Assembly: GCA_017938645.1 (NCBI GenBank)
Contig: JAGBBE010000143.1
Coordinates: 1 to 44,043, forward strand
Reading direction: 5' to 3'
Length of the DNA: 44,043 nt
Source: Clostridia bacterium
GTDB lineage: Bacteria > Bacillota_A > Clostridia > Christensenellales > Aristaeellaceae
Numbering within the stretch: position 1 is the first letter of the stretch; each line of letters starts with the position of its first letter. The notes under the pieces are model-generated. The model saw only the letters and a list, made by a program, of their open reading frames with translations. It did not search any database and was not told where the DNA came from. A program made the translations under genes and the position numbers. This document shows positions 24,916-33,500 of this stretch, piece by piece.

Positions 24916-25725
24916 ATGAAAAAGTTTCTGCAATGCCTCTGCCTCGTGGTGGCGCTGATTCTGCCTCTGACAGCCTTTGCAGCCGTACGCATACCCGCGC
25001 AGCGCGGAACCGTGACTGATGACGCGAATGTGCTCAGCACGCAGACGATCCACGACGTAAACGACTATGCGACGCTTCTCGCGGACGAAACAGGAGTCGG
25101 GCTGCACGTTGCGGTAGTGCATTTTCTCGACGGTCTTGACGCACAGACCTATGCAGATCGTCTTTTTGAAAAATGGTCGCTCAGCTCTGAGGATCTGCTT
25201 CTGCTTGCAGCTGCTGGAGAGGACACCTGCGCCACCTCCATGGGCAAAGACGTGTCCGAGAAGCTTGGCAAAGCCAACGCTGAAAACCTGATGTATACCT
25301 CTTCCGCCTTCGCCAGCCTTCTGCGCACGCAGCAGTACGACGCGGCGTTCAACGCCTATTTCACGGCGCTGAATGCGCTGGTGGAAAAACAGACGGGAAG
25401 TACAATCCGCATGGGTTCTTTGTTTGGCTCTGAGCCTGTGCCGGAAACCACGGCCAGCTTTGGCTCCCAGCTGTGGAGCGAGGTGATGGATGCGCTGGAG
25501 GACAGCGGCGAGGAGCTGCGCGAGGATCTCGAACGTCACGAAAAGGAAGACAACGGGATGACGGCGGGCAGCTGGATTGTTCTGATCGTGCTGTTTGTCA
25601 TCATCATGAAGCAGTCCCGCAAATCGCGCCATTCCCGCCGGTTTGACCGCCGCGGGTGCGGATGTTCGCCGCTGGGCTGGATCATCGGTTTGCTGGGTCT
25701 TGGCTGGCTGTTTAACCGGGACTGA
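24916..25725 (+). CDS. TPM domain membrane protein
   Basis: 269 residues with a signal peptide (about 1-22, ending AFA). A TPM (TLP18.3/Psb32/MOLO-1) domain spans about 30-150: GTVTDDANVLSTQTIHDVNDYATLL, LHVAVVHFLDGLDAQTYADRLFEKW and EDLLLLAAAGE. There is one transmembrane helix (about 215-231) and a short basic, glycine-rich tail with a last hydrophobic stretch. TPM proteins often pair with LemA in membrane-stress gene clusters. Start 24916 follows AAGGAGGCTGGAAAG. Last gene of the xpaC unit; no clear terminator follows. Confidence 0.85.
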   Translation: MKKFLQCLCLVVALILPLTAFAAVRIPAQRGTVTDDANVLSTQTIHDVNDYATLLADETGVGLHVAVVHFLDGLDAQTYADRLFEKWSLSSEDLLLLAAAGEDTCATSMGKDVSEKLGKANAENLMYTSSAFASLLRTQQYDAAFNAYFTALNALVEKQTGSTIRMGSLFGSEPVPETTASFGSQLWSEVMDALEDSGEELREDLERHEKEDNGMTAGSWIVLIVLFVIIMKQSRKSRHSRRFDRRGCGCSPLGWIIGLLGLGWLFNRD

Positions 25726-25788
25726 TGTATCTCTTTTGCATTTCTGTAGAAAAAGCCACGGAAAAGTGGTAAGATAATCGACATGCCG

Positions 25789-25813
25789 TTGCCCGCGCAT
25801 ACTGCGCGGGCAA
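25789..25813 (+). repeat. Leader hairpin before azlC
   Basis: TTGCCCGCGC and GCGCGGGCAA are a perfect 10-pair stem with a five-base loop, 37 bases before the azlC ATG. No clean U-run follows. It could be a leftover terminator of the upstream unit or an attenuator for azlCD. Confidence 0.6.
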
Positions 25814-25850
25814 TTGTAGTCATTACCGCATCACTAAGGAAGCGAAACAT

Positions 25851-26567
25851 ATGCTTGCAAGTTACAAAAAGGGCTTAAAACACGGTATTCCGATTGCACT
25901 GGGCTATCTGTCGGTATCGTTTGCATTTGGCATTCAGGCCACGTCACTGGGCCTTACGCCGCTGCAGGCGGTGATGATCTCGTTTTTCAATGTGACCAGC
26001 GCAGGACAGCTGGCCGGCTTGCAGCTGATGACCGCCGGCGCGCCGCTGGTGGAAATGGCGCTGACACAGCTGACCATCAACCTGCGTTATGCGCTGATGA
26101 GTCTGAGCCTGAGCCAGAAGCTTGACAAAAGCATGACGACGCTCCACAGGCTTTTGCTGTCCTTCTGCAACACAGACGAGGTATTTGTTGTGGCTTCACA
26201 GCAGCCCGGCAAGGTGGGCAAAGCCTATCTTTATGGCCTGACAAACGGCCCGTTCGTTGGCTGGGTATCCGGCACGCTTTTGGGCGCGCTGGCGGGCGGC
26301 ATTCTGCCTGCGGCGGTCACAGATGCGCTGGGCCTTGCAATCTACGGCATGTTCATTGCCATCATCCTGCCGCCCTTCAGGCGCAGCAAAGAGGTTCGTG
26401 CAGTGATTCTGATCGCCGTGGCCATGAGCTGCATGTTCGCGCTTCTGCCGCTGTTCAGCTTCATTTCTGACGGCTTCCGCATCATCCTGTGCGCGGTGGC
26501 TGCCTCTGCGCTTGGCGCGTGGCTGATGCCCCAGCCCGTGAAGGACGAAGAAGAGGAGGCTGCGTAA
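25851..26567 (+). CDS. azlC: AzlC family branched-chain amino acid exporter, large subunit
   Basis: 238-residue membrane protein with the AzlC motifs GIPIALGYLSVSFAFGIQA, VTSAGQLAG, NLRYALMSLSLSQKL and GPFVGWVSGTLLGALAGGILP. AzlC and AzlD form an exporter for branched-chain amino acids or analogues. The acidic cytoplasmic C-terminus ends just before azlD, and the stop lies two bases from the azlD start. RBS AAGGAAGCG. Confidence 0.93.
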   Translation: MLASYKKGLKHGIPIALGYLSVSFAFGIQATSLGLTPLQAVMISFFNVTSAGQLAGLQLMTAGAPLVEMALTQLTINLRYALMSLSLSQKLDKSMTTLHRLLLSFCNTDEVFVVASQQPGKVGKAYLYGLTNGPFVGWVSGTLLGALAGGILPAAVTDALGLAIYGMFIAIILPPFRRSKEVRAVILIAVAMSCMFALLPLFSFISDGFRIILCAVAASALGAWLMPQPVKDEEEEAA

Positions 26568-26569
26568 TC

Positions 26570-26878
26570 ATGGAGTGGAAAGCCTTTCTGATTGATCTGC
26601 TGGTGATGGCAGGCGTTACCTATCTGATTCGTATGATCCCGCTTGCAGCTATCCGCGGCAAGGTAAAAAGCGTATTTCTGCAGTCGTTTCTGTACTATGT
26701 GCCGTATGCGGTGCTGGGCGCCATGACTTTCCCGGCAGTGTTTTCCGCCACCGGAAACTGGATCACTGCTCTGGCAGGAACGGTTGTTGCGCTGGTGCTT
26801 GGCTGGATGGAAAAAGGCCTTTTGACAGTTGCAGCCATTTCCTGTCTGGCAGCGTTTCTCATGGGACTGATCGTGTGA
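26570..26878 (+). CDS. azlD: AzlD family branched-chain amino acid exporter, small subunit
   Basis: 102-residue, very hydrophobic protein with about four helices. TYLIRMIPLAAIRGKVKS and FLYYVPYAVLGAMTFPAVF are AzlD hallmarks. ATG 26570 is preceded by GAGGAGG within the azlC end. It forms the exporter with AzlC. Confidence 0.93.
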   Translation: MEWKAFLIDLLVMAGVTYLIRMIPLAAIRGKVKSVFLQSFLYYVPYAVLGAMTFPAVFSATGNWITALAGTVVALVLGWMEKGLLTVAAISCLAAFLMGLIV

Positions 26879-26917
26879 AAAACACCGTAATTCTTCTGAA
26901 AAAATACCTGTTGGCTA

Positions 26918-26946
26918 TTGCATTTTGGGTCGAACCATGGTATACT
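26918..26946 (+). promoter_or_regulatory. Promoter of rpsT
   Basis: TTGCAT (26918-26923), 17 bases, TATACT (26941-26946) with extended -10 TGG, 38 bases before the rpsT start. Confidence 0.8.
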
Positions 26947-26984
26947 CAACCTTGCGATTTATGAACCTAAGGAGGTGAAAGAAG

Positions 26985-27221
26985 TTGCCGAACATCAAGT
27001 CCGCCCTCAAGCGCGTGAAGGTGACCGAGAAGAAGAATCTCCGTAACCGCATCGTGAAGTCCAAGGTGAAGACTGCTGTCAAGAAGTTTGAGACGGAGGC
27101 TACCGCTGCCCAGTACAGCCTCACCACCTCCGCTATCGATAAAGCCGTAGCCAAGGGCATTCTGCACAAGAATACCGCGAACCGTAAGAAGGCTCGTCTG
27201 GCTAAGATGGTCAACGCTTAA
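26985..27221 (+). CDS. rpsT: 30S ribosomal protein S20 (TTG start)
   Basis: 78-residue basic protein that binds 16S rRNA early in 30S assembly. The N-terminus MPNIKSALKRVKVTEKKNLRN and the C-terminal GILHKNTANRKKARLAK are diagnostic. The start is TTG at 26985 after a strong AAGGAGGTGAAAGAAG. A TTG start is a known feature of rpsT and may hold down translation. Single-gene unit with its own promoter and terminator. Confidence 0.97.
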   Translation: MPNIKSALKRVKVTEKKNLRNRIVKSKVKTAVKKFETEATAAQYSLTTSAIDKAVAKGILHKNTANRKKARLAKMVNA

Positions 27222-27287
27222 TTGCTTAAGCGGTGCCGCCGACCTGCGCGTTGCGTATGTTTCAGCGGCAGGTCGATGCAGTGGAAA

Positions 27288-27329
27288 AAAAGCAATGCCG
27301 TGCGACATGTTCGCGCGGCTTTTGCTTTA
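27288..27329 (+). terminator. Probable rpsT terminator
   Basis: AAAGCAATGCCGTGCG pairs imperfectly with CGCGCGGCTTTTGCTTT over a seven-base loop, with a T-rich 3' arm. A weaker arm pair GACCTGC/GCAGGTC (27241-27274) lies upstream. Confidence 0.65.
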
Positions 27330-27333
27330 TCAA

Positions 27334-27370
27334 AATAACGCTCCGGAATACATCATTCCGGAGCGTTATT
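27334..27370. terminator. Bidirectional terminator at the end of the XRE gene
   Basis: AATAACGCTCCGGAAT and ATTCCGGAGCGTTATT pair perfectly over 16 bases around ACATC. It serves the XRE gene on the minus strand and backs up rpsT on the plus strand. Confidence 0.88.
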
Positions 27371-27587
27371 TGTGTGGATAGGGTTGAATGCAGGAAGTAC
27401 GACCTGTCAGGTAGTCAAGACTGGTGCGGTAGTAGTCTGCCAGTGCAATCAGATGATGCACCGGAATTTCACGTTTCCCTGTTTCGTAGGTACTGTATAC
27501 TCGCTGATCAATCCCAAGAACAGCGGCAATTTCTTTCTGCATCAGGTCATGATCCTCACGAAGATCCTTCAGGCGTGGAAAGCACAT
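27366..27587 (-). CDS. XRE family helix-turn-helix regulator
   Basis: 73-residue Cro/C1-type regulator consisting only of the HTH: PRLKDLREDHDLMQKEIAAVLGI, DQRVYSTYETGKREIPVHHLIALADYYRTSLDYLTGR. The start ATG is preceded by GAGGTGATTCC. It is divergent from the 77-residue protein at 27680. Two matching operators lie in the 92-base shared control region, so it very likely represses both itself and the neighbour. Confidence 0.92.
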   Translation of the reverse strand: MCFPRLKDLREDHDLMQKEIAAVLGIDQRVYSTYETGKREIPVHHLIALADYYRTSLDYLTGRTSCIQPYPHK

Positions 27588-27615
27588 GGAATCACCTCAA
27601 GGACATCGTAGTATT

Positions 27616-27629
27616 CTATCGTATGATAG
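27616..27629. promoter_or_regulatory. Operator 1 of the XRE module
   Basis: CTATC-GTAT-GATAG is a perfect dyad of the same form as operator 2. It overlaps the expected -10 region (TAGAAT-like) for the XRE gene. Confidence 0.7.
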
Positions 27630-27631
27630 TA

Positions 27632-27660
27632 TTGACTGAACTATCAAACGATAGTAAAAT
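27632..27660 (+). promoter_or_regulatory. Promoter of the 77-residue gene, with operator 2 in its spacer
   Basis: TTGACT (27632-27637), 17 bases, TAAAAT (27655-27660). The spacer holds the dyad ACTATC-AAAC-GATAGT (27640-27655), the second copy of the CTATC-N4-GATAG operator. Confidence 0.77.
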
Positions 27661-27679
27661 AGATTTGAGGTGAGATGAA

Positions 27680-27913
27680 ATGGAAATCTATAAGGAGATT
27701 TTGAGATCAATATTGTTAAAAGAAAAAATGCTTGAGCAGATCTGTCTGGAGAAACTGATACATGATAGAGCAGTACAAGCTTTGGAAAAGATCAGGGAGG
27801 TACTTTCAGAGGAAGAGTATGATGATCCCGAATGCTTTTGGAGAATAGAGGAGATTGTAAGAGTTTTTGAAGAACTGGGAAGCGATGCAGGAAGCAGGCA
27901 TGACTACAGCTAA
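27680..27913 (+). CDS. Small acidic helical protein of unknown function, partner of the XRE regulator
   Basis: 77 residues, acidic and helical, no signal peptide. The C-terminus FEELGSDAGSRHDYS resembles a tail I recall (ELGSxGGxRHDF) from small uncharacterised proteins beside XRE regulators in gut clostridia; I cannot name the family. RBS GAGGTGAG. The coding sequence is visibly more AT-rich than its neighbours, as is the control region, which suggests an acquired module. Toxin-antitoxin-like or phage-derived roles are possible but unsupported. A terminator follows immediately. Confidence 0.75.
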   Translation: MEIYKEILRSILLKEKMLEQICLEKLIHDRAVQALEKIREVLSEEEYDDPECFWRIEEIVRVFEELGSDAGSRHDYS

Positions 27914-27953
27914 AAACCGTTCCGCACGAATAAGTGCAGGAACGGTTTTTTTG
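27912..27953. terminator. Bidirectional terminator between the XRE module and rimI
   Basis: AAAAACCGTTCC-GCAC and GTGC-A-GGAACGGTTTTTTT form a long stem with one bulge, with A and T runs on both sides. Confidence 0.88.
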
Positions 27954-27956
27954 TAT

Positions 27957-28448
27957 TCAGTTATCCTCCTCCGACACCTCGAAGAAGTCCTCCTGTACCT
28001 CTGGCATGTTCTGACACACGTACAGATATGCGTCCTCGCCATTGTCCTCGTAATAGCGCTTGCGTACGCCCAGTTCAATAAAGCCGAGACTCTTGTACAT
28101 GCTCTGCGCAACAAGGTTCGATTTGCGCACTTCCAGCGTCATATACTGCACGCCCAGGTTGGCGGCGTACTGCATCAGCTCACGCGTAACGCCCTTGCCA
28201 ATGCCGCGTCCGCGTGCTTCCTGCGTGACGGCGATGTTGGTGATGTGGCCTTCGTCAAAGATCAGCCATGCACCTGCGTAGCCGAGGATTTTGCCGTCCT
28301 CTTCGGCCACGATGTAGCGGGCGCATTTGTTGGTGGTCATTTCGTCCACAAAGCTCTGGTAGGTCCAGGGCGTGTGGAAGGTATTCAGCTCAATTTCATG
28401 CACCTGAGGCACGTCCTCGAGCGTCATGCGTCGGTAAATGATGCTCAT
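27957..28448 (-). CDS. rimI: RimI, ribosomal-protein-alanine N-acetyltransferase
   Basis: 163-residue GNAT acetyltransferase. The acetyl-CoA loop is in VTQEARGRGIGKGVTREL, preceded by YAGAWLIFDEGHITNIAV, and LEVRKSNLVAQSMYKSLGF is typical of RimI, which acetylates the N-terminus of ribosomal protein S18. The start at 28448 overlaps the tsaB stop by four bases (ATGA). Last gene of ribU-tsaE-tsaB-rimI. Confidence 0.92.
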   Translation of the reverse strand: MSIIYRRMTLEDVPQVHEIELNTFHTPWTYQSFVDEMTTNKCARYIVAEEDGKILGYAGAWLIFDEGHITNIAVTQEARGRGIGKGVTRELMQYAANLGVQYMTLEVRKSNLVAQSMYKSLGFIELGVRKRYYEDNGEDAYLYVCQNMPEVQEDFFEVSEEDN

Positions 28449-29152
28449 GCCTGACCTCCCAGCTTGCGCGCACGCTCGCGTTCGGCCTGAGGAGCACGCA
28501 GATAGACGGGCATCAGCGTGAGGTAATCCACTGCTTCGGCCTTGCGAGCATCCGCCAGAATAGCAGCGGAGGCAGGGCGCAGATAGCTCATGTGCGCGGG
28601 CGCAAACACAGCGCGCTCGCCCAGAATCTCTTCGATGGCCTTGCGATAGGTTTTCACACCGTCGCCGATGAAGCACAGCTTCTTTTCGCCTGCGATTTCC
28701 ACAGCCTTTTCGATGAAGGCAGGAAGCTTTTCGGCCATATTAGGCAGAAGCCGCTCAGGCGGCATGCCCGGGCCGAAAGCCGCGCCATAGACCTGACCTG
28801 CGCGAGCATCCTGAATGGGGCAGAGAAGCATATCGTTCATGCATACGCCGCAAGCCAGCGCTTCCAAAGCGTCCACGCCCACGCAGGGTTTTCCTGCGCC
28901 GTGAGCCATGCCCTTGATGGCGCTTACGCCGATGCGCACGCCGGTAAAAGAACCGGGGCCGGTGACGCAGGCATACAGATCAATGTCGCTCACGTCTAGA
29001 CCGGTGCGGCCGAGAGCCTCTTCGATCATGGGCATCAGGTTCACCGAATGCGTCAGACGGTTCACCGCCGCGCCCTCGTAGGCCACCTCGCCGTCGCGCA
29101 GCACCGCTACGCCTGCAACCGGGCCGGAGGTATCCACCGCAAGGATGTTCAT
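28445..29152 (-). CDS. tsaB: TsaB, tRNA threonylcarbamoyladenosine biosynthesis protein
   Basis: 235-residue ASKHA-fold protein, the platform for TsaD and TsaE in making t6A37 of ANN-decoding tRNAs. MNILAVDTSGPVAGVAVL, LTHSVNLMPMIEEAL and VTGPGSFTGVRIGVSAIKGMAHG are diagnostic. The true start is 29152; it overlaps the tsaE stop (ATGA). An open extension upstream is antisense shadow of tsaE. Confidence 0.95.
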   Translation of the reverse strand: MNILAVDTSGPVAGVAVLRDGEVAYEGAAVNRLTHSVNLMPMIEEALGRTGLDVSDIDLYACVTGPGSFTGVRIGVSAIKGMAHGAGKPCVGVDALEALACGVCMNDMLLCPIQDARAGQVYGAAFGPGMPPERLLPNMAEKLPAFIEKAVEIAGEKKLCFIGDGVKTYRKAIEEILGERAVFAPAHMSYLRPASAAILADARKAEAVDYLTLMPVYLRAPQAERERARKLGGQA

Positions 29153-29604
29153 AAGGTCAGTCCTTTCTGATCCAGTTCGTGAAAGCCGCCCACAGGCGTA
29201 AAGGTGATGCGGCGCGTATCGTCGTCCACAGGCTCGAGAGAAACCTCCAGATATGTTTCGGGAATGGCTTCCTCCGCACGCGAAGGCCACTCGATCACGG
29301 CTACGCCGCCGGCATGCAGGTACTCGTCCATGGAAAGCTCGTACAGCTCCTCCACATCGTTGAGACGGTACCAGTCAAAATGATACAGCGATAACCTGCC
29401 GGAATCATGCAGCTGCATGATGGTAAACGTCGGGCTGGTTACATAGCCCGTTACACCAAGGCCGCGCGCCAGACCGCGGGTGAATTCGCTCTTGCCCGCG
29501 CCCATATCGCCCAGCATCAGCAGCACGTCGTCGGGCTGAAGCTGTCTGGCCAGAGCCGCGCCCAGCGCCTGCGTTTCGGCTACGCTGTGAGTTTCAAAAG
29601 TCAA
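29149..29604 (-). CDS. tsaE: TsaE, t6A biosynthesis ATPase (TTG start)
   Basis: 151-residue P-loop ATPase that drives cycling of the TsaBD complex. Walker A is GDMGAGKSEFTRGLARGLG (about residues 32-50). SPTFTIMQLHDSGRLSLYHFDWYRL and the Trp/Glu region VIEWPSRAEE are typical. The start is TTG at 29604 with GGAGG eight bases upstream; no ATG is available nearby. Coupled to tsaB by overlap. Confidence 0.95.
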   Translation of the reverse strand: MTFETHSVAETQALGAALARQLQPDDVLLMLGDMGAGKSEFTRGLARGLGVTGYVTSPTFTIMQLHDSGRLSLYHFDWYRLNDVEELYELSMDEYLHAGGVAVIEWPSRAEEAIPETYLEVSLEPVDDDTRRITFTPVGGFHELDQKGLTL

Positions 29605-29619
29605 ATCGGATCGCCTCCG

Positions 29620-30225
29620 TCAATGCTTCTTCCTGCCGTGAAGAATGGGGGAAAGGGGCTTGTAGATCACAGCGGTCAGAACGCTGATGACCACCCACTT
29701 GAGGATGTTGAAGGGGCCGGTGATGAGCAGCACAAACTTCCACGCGCTGTCCACCGCAGGAACGATGGCCTGTCCCATGCCCACAATGGCTTCCACAGGC
29801 ATGCCGTAGGCTGCGCCATAGAAGGGAATCATGAGGTACATGTTGGTCAGCACCGCAACGATGGTGGCGGCAATCGTACCCACGATCATGCCGACAATCG
29901 CACCCTTGCGGCTCTTGAGACGCTGATAGATCAGGCTTGCAGGCAGCAGCATCGCAAAGCCCATGATAAAGTCCGCCAGTTCACCGACGCCCTGCGAGGT
30001 GGAATGCAGAAGACCCAGCAGCGCCTTCACCAGCAGAATCAGCGTGCCGGGAAGCGGTCCCATGGCAAAAGCGCCAAGCAGCACAGGCAGGGAGCTTAAG
30101 TCGAGCTTGTAGAAAAGCACCACGGGAATTTCAATCATGAACAGCACTGCGGAAATCGCAGCGAGGATGGCGATGGTGCTCAGTTCACGGGTAGTCAGAA
30201 GGGTCTTGCGCTTGTTCTGGGTCAT
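29620..30225 (-). CDS. ribU: RibU, riboflavin ECF transporter S component
   Basis: 201-residue membrane protein with about six helices: TTRELSTIAILAAISAVLFMIEIPVV, YKLDLSSLPVLLGAFAMGPLPGTLILLVKALLGL and NMYLMIPFYGAAYGMP. It is the substrate-binding S component for riboflavin and needs a shared ECF energising module not seen here. An FMN riboswitch directly upstream confirms the substrate. Start 30225 follows AAGGAGGACTCCATC. The tsaE RBS lies in the 15-base gap after its stop, so the t6A genes are probably cotranscribed. Confidence 0.93.
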   Translation of the reverse strand: MTQNKRKTLLTTRELSTIAILAAISAVLFMIEIPVVLFYKLDLSSLPVLLGAFAMGPLPGTLILLVKALLGLLHSTSQGVGELADFIMGFAMLLPASLIYQRLKSRKGAIVGMIVGTIAATIVAVLTNMYLMIPFYGAAYGMPVEAIVGMGQAIVPAVDSAWKFVLLITGPFNILKWVVISVLTAVIYKPLSPILHGRKKH

Positions 30226-30245
30226 GATGGAGTCCTCCTTATCAA

Positions 30246-30285
30246 GAAAAATTGTCCCTGATGGCTTGCATTCATCAGGGACAAT
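30246..30285 (-). terminator. Riboswitch-controlled terminator before ribU
   Basis: ATTGTCCCTGATG and CATCAGGGACAAT are a perfect 13-pair stem followed on the minus strand by TTTTTCT. It lies between the FMN aptamer and the ribU RBS, so it is the expression platform. Confidence 0.88.
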
Positions 30286-30305
30286 CACGCATTGATAAGC
30301 GGACT

Positions 30306-30448
30306 GCTCTTCTCACATCCGGACTTTGGCTGAAAACAGCCGATCACCGTCGGTTCCGGAATTGCACCGGATCAGGGAAGAAAGGCCATGCCTTTGTTCC
30401 GTCGCGGACTGTACCGCCGGTAGGGAATTGCACCCTGCCCCGAAGAAG
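30306..30448 (-). ncRNA. FMN riboswitch (RFN element)
   Basis: Read on the minus strand, the conserved RFN blocks appear in order: CTTCGGGGCAGGGTG, AATTCCCTACCGGCGGTA, AGTCCGCGA, GATCCGGTGCAATTCCGGA, ACCGACGGT and AGTCCGGATGTGAGAAGA. The aptamer is followed by an intrinsic terminator, so FMN should stop transcription into ribU and the genes behind it. Ends are approximate. Confidence 0.96.
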
Positions 30449-30475
30449 CCATCATTGATATGGGTTTCCGCGTGC

Positions 30476-30505
30476 ATCATAGCATATGGTGCACAGGGAT
30501 GTCAA
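30476..30505 (-). promoter_or_regulatory. Promoter of the FMN riboswitch-ribU unit
   Basis: Minus-strand TTGACA (30500-30505), 18 bases, TATGAT (30476-30481) with extended -10 TGC, 28 bases before the aptamer. Confidence 0.82.
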
Positions 30506-30539
30506 GGAGAATATACCCTGTACTGCCAAAGATGAAACG

Positions 30540-33500
30540 TCAGATGCGCCACAGACGCTTGAGCGATTCAAGACACGCAACGTACATGGCGGCGTCGTCT
30601 CCGGTAGACACGGATGCGCTGTTGACGAAGATGGTTTCCATCTCGATGGCAGCCGTACCACGCAGAGCGGGCGTGCCATTGTCTTCAAAGGCCAGGGGCA
30701 TCAGACGCTGGGCAGCCTGCGGGAAGACGTGGTAGAACAGCGGCAGGAAGCTGAGCACCAGATTGCCGCCGGGTTCGCCGGTGGAGCCGTTCCAGCGGGA
30801 TGCGCCGCTCAGGGTGCTGAGAAGCTGATCATCGCTGAACAGAAGCCCGCGCGCGACCTCCTGCTTTGGATGGCTGCTCTGGATGGGCAGAAGAACCTTC
30901 AGCGGATGGGCGGGATCAAGGCGCGCAAGGGTCATCGAGCAAAGACGCGTATATTGCTCTTCGTCAAAGGCCTTGAGCAGCTGTCCGCCGTTTCCGGCGA
31001 TGCACAATTCCATCTTTTCAGGCAGGAGAGAAACGAAAGCGTCGTTTCCGCGCGCGCGTTCCAGCAGCTCTCCGGCCAGATAGAACAGGAAGCCCACGTG
31101 GAGCAAAAGCAGGCTTTCCAGATAACTGATACGCCCGATGGCACGGGTCTGCGCCATGGCTTCGCGCAATTCTTCGGCGCGGGAGGCAAGCAGATCATCC
31201 AGAAGCAGCATGCATTTGCGCCGTCCGCGAAGGGTGCTGCTTTCCTCGCGCCAGACTCTGCCAAGCTCACAGATGGCATCTGTGATGGCACAGGAGCCGA
31301 AATCGCTCTCGAAGTCGGTCAGATGGCGTTCCATCAGCGAATCAAACAACATTTGACGGCAGCCCATGAGCAGCGAGCACTCGATGGCGGCAGTCCGTCC
31401 GCCGCCCAGCCACAGGCTCAGATCCGCCGTGCTTCCGCCGATGTCGAGATTGAGATAGCCGCTTTTGGCGTTGATTTCGCTGCGGCTTAAGAAATACAAT
31501 CCGTCGGCCTGATTTTCTGTGGCGTAAAGCACGGGAGGAACGCCCGGCGTAAGAGGCAGACCGGTTTCGGCTGCAAGCTCGCGCGCAAGACCGCGCATGA
31601 GTTCCAGATAGGCTTCCTGCTTGTGAAGCGGCATGGCGTTGGGCATGGAGATGCGCCATGAAATGCTTGACGAACCCCACAGCCGCGCCGACAGCGCACC
31701 CTGCAGCATCGCCTGCTTCAAAAACAGGCGTGCAACGCGCTGTGCATAGGCTTCCTCGCCCCATTTGAGATCGTAATAAAGCGCGCCGGCGCTTTTTTTC
31801 GTGAGTGCTTCAAGGCTTGTGCGGTAGTAGATGTGTCCGTCGCGCAGCACGCCTTCCCAGCGCTCATATTCATCAGAGAACATGTCCATGAGGCTGAAGA
31901 AGGTCGCCTCGCTGGAACTGCCGGGCAAAAGCACATCCTCCGGCAGGAAGCACTCCGCAAGCGCGGAAGGACGGCTGCCTTCCAGCAGCGTTCCGTGCAG
32001 GCATTCGGGCAGGGAAGCAGGCTGCACACGATCGCCCTGACGGAGCATCACGGTTGTGGAAATGCTGCCGAAGTCGATGGCCACAGCGGCGGCAGGTTCA
32101 TGTTTGAGAAGCCTGCGCGGAAGGTCGTTGACCAGTGCGCCCGCGGTCAGATCGCCGCACTTCATAGCCACATAGGCAGGAAAACGGCTGACGCACACAG
32201 TCTGCCAGCTGTTTTGACCTGCATGACGGCGTTCACCCTGCATCCATCCGTTCACATCGGATGCATATATGCTGATGTTTCCGGGCTGGTGGGCATAGAC
32301 AAAATACTGCTTCCACGCATCCGGTGCAAAGCGAACATTGGGCCACACGGTTACGGACGGATAGTCTGCAGGCGCAAAGGCGGCACCTGCAGCGGCAACG
32401 TGTGAAAGAACATAGCTGCGGCGGAAGGTAACGGCGCTTACGGCAGAACCGTCGCCTTCGCGGCTGCGGCGGAGAATGCGGAAGGACGCAGCGATTCCAT
32501 CACCCTGCCATTCGAACTGGATGGAGTCCAGAAGCGGCGCGTACAGGATGTCTTCATCACTGCAGTCCATCAGCCACTGACACAGGCGCGGCGAAAGCGG
32601 CGCGACAGGCGTATCGTCGCACAGAAGGAGAATGTCGGAGAAAATGCCGGTGATGAGACCTTCATCCGTCATGCCGAGCATCTCGCCAAGCAGCGATTGA
32701 AGCGCTGCAGGACAATCATCCATCGGATAATGGAGCGTGAGCTCACGGCTGGCCTGTGCAGGAATCTGCTCAAGCTCTTCAGCCCAGCGGGTCAGCAGCA
32801 CCGGAACGCGCGGATTAAGGCCCGTACGCTCCATCACATCGGCATGCAGTACGCGCAGCATCTGCGCAGCGGCGCGGCGCCAGCGTGCATCGTAGCGTTT
32901 GAGAATATCCAGCTCTTTTTGAAGCTTTGCAAGAATGTCCATTTCTGTGCGCAGACCAGCAGCGCACAGAAGCCACGGCGTGCTCTGACAGGCAAAGGGA
33001 ACGCCGTCCAGCTCATAGAAGGTGAGGCTGTCTGCGCTTGATGGCGGAAGCTCATGAGGCGCAAGCGCCATGAACAGCGGATTCATCTGCGGTGGGAAAT
33101 CGGCGGCGCTGATGGTGCGCTGCTGAACCGGAAGAGCCCCGGTTTGCGCAAAAGTATGCGCCGCGAGCACGCGCAGATACAGCACGCTGTCGTCAGGCAC
33201 ACGCTGCTGTGCTGCAAGCAGATCAGAGGCGAAGCGCTCCAGCAGGCTTCCGAGCTGTTCATCGCCCTGAAGCAGCGGGCTCTGCCACGCGCTTTCCTCG
33301 CGCAGGCGCTGAAGCATGCGGATGCGGGCAACCAGTTTGAACAGATCCGGCGCGCTGATGCTGCCGCATGGGTCGCGGAAGCGTTTCTCATACCGGTCGT
33401 ACCAGGTGACGCAGGCAGGCAGGAGAGTACTAAGATCGCCGGAATCGGCGGCAGGAACCACCGCCATGGAGCACGATAAAAGGGCAATCGGACGTTCGTC

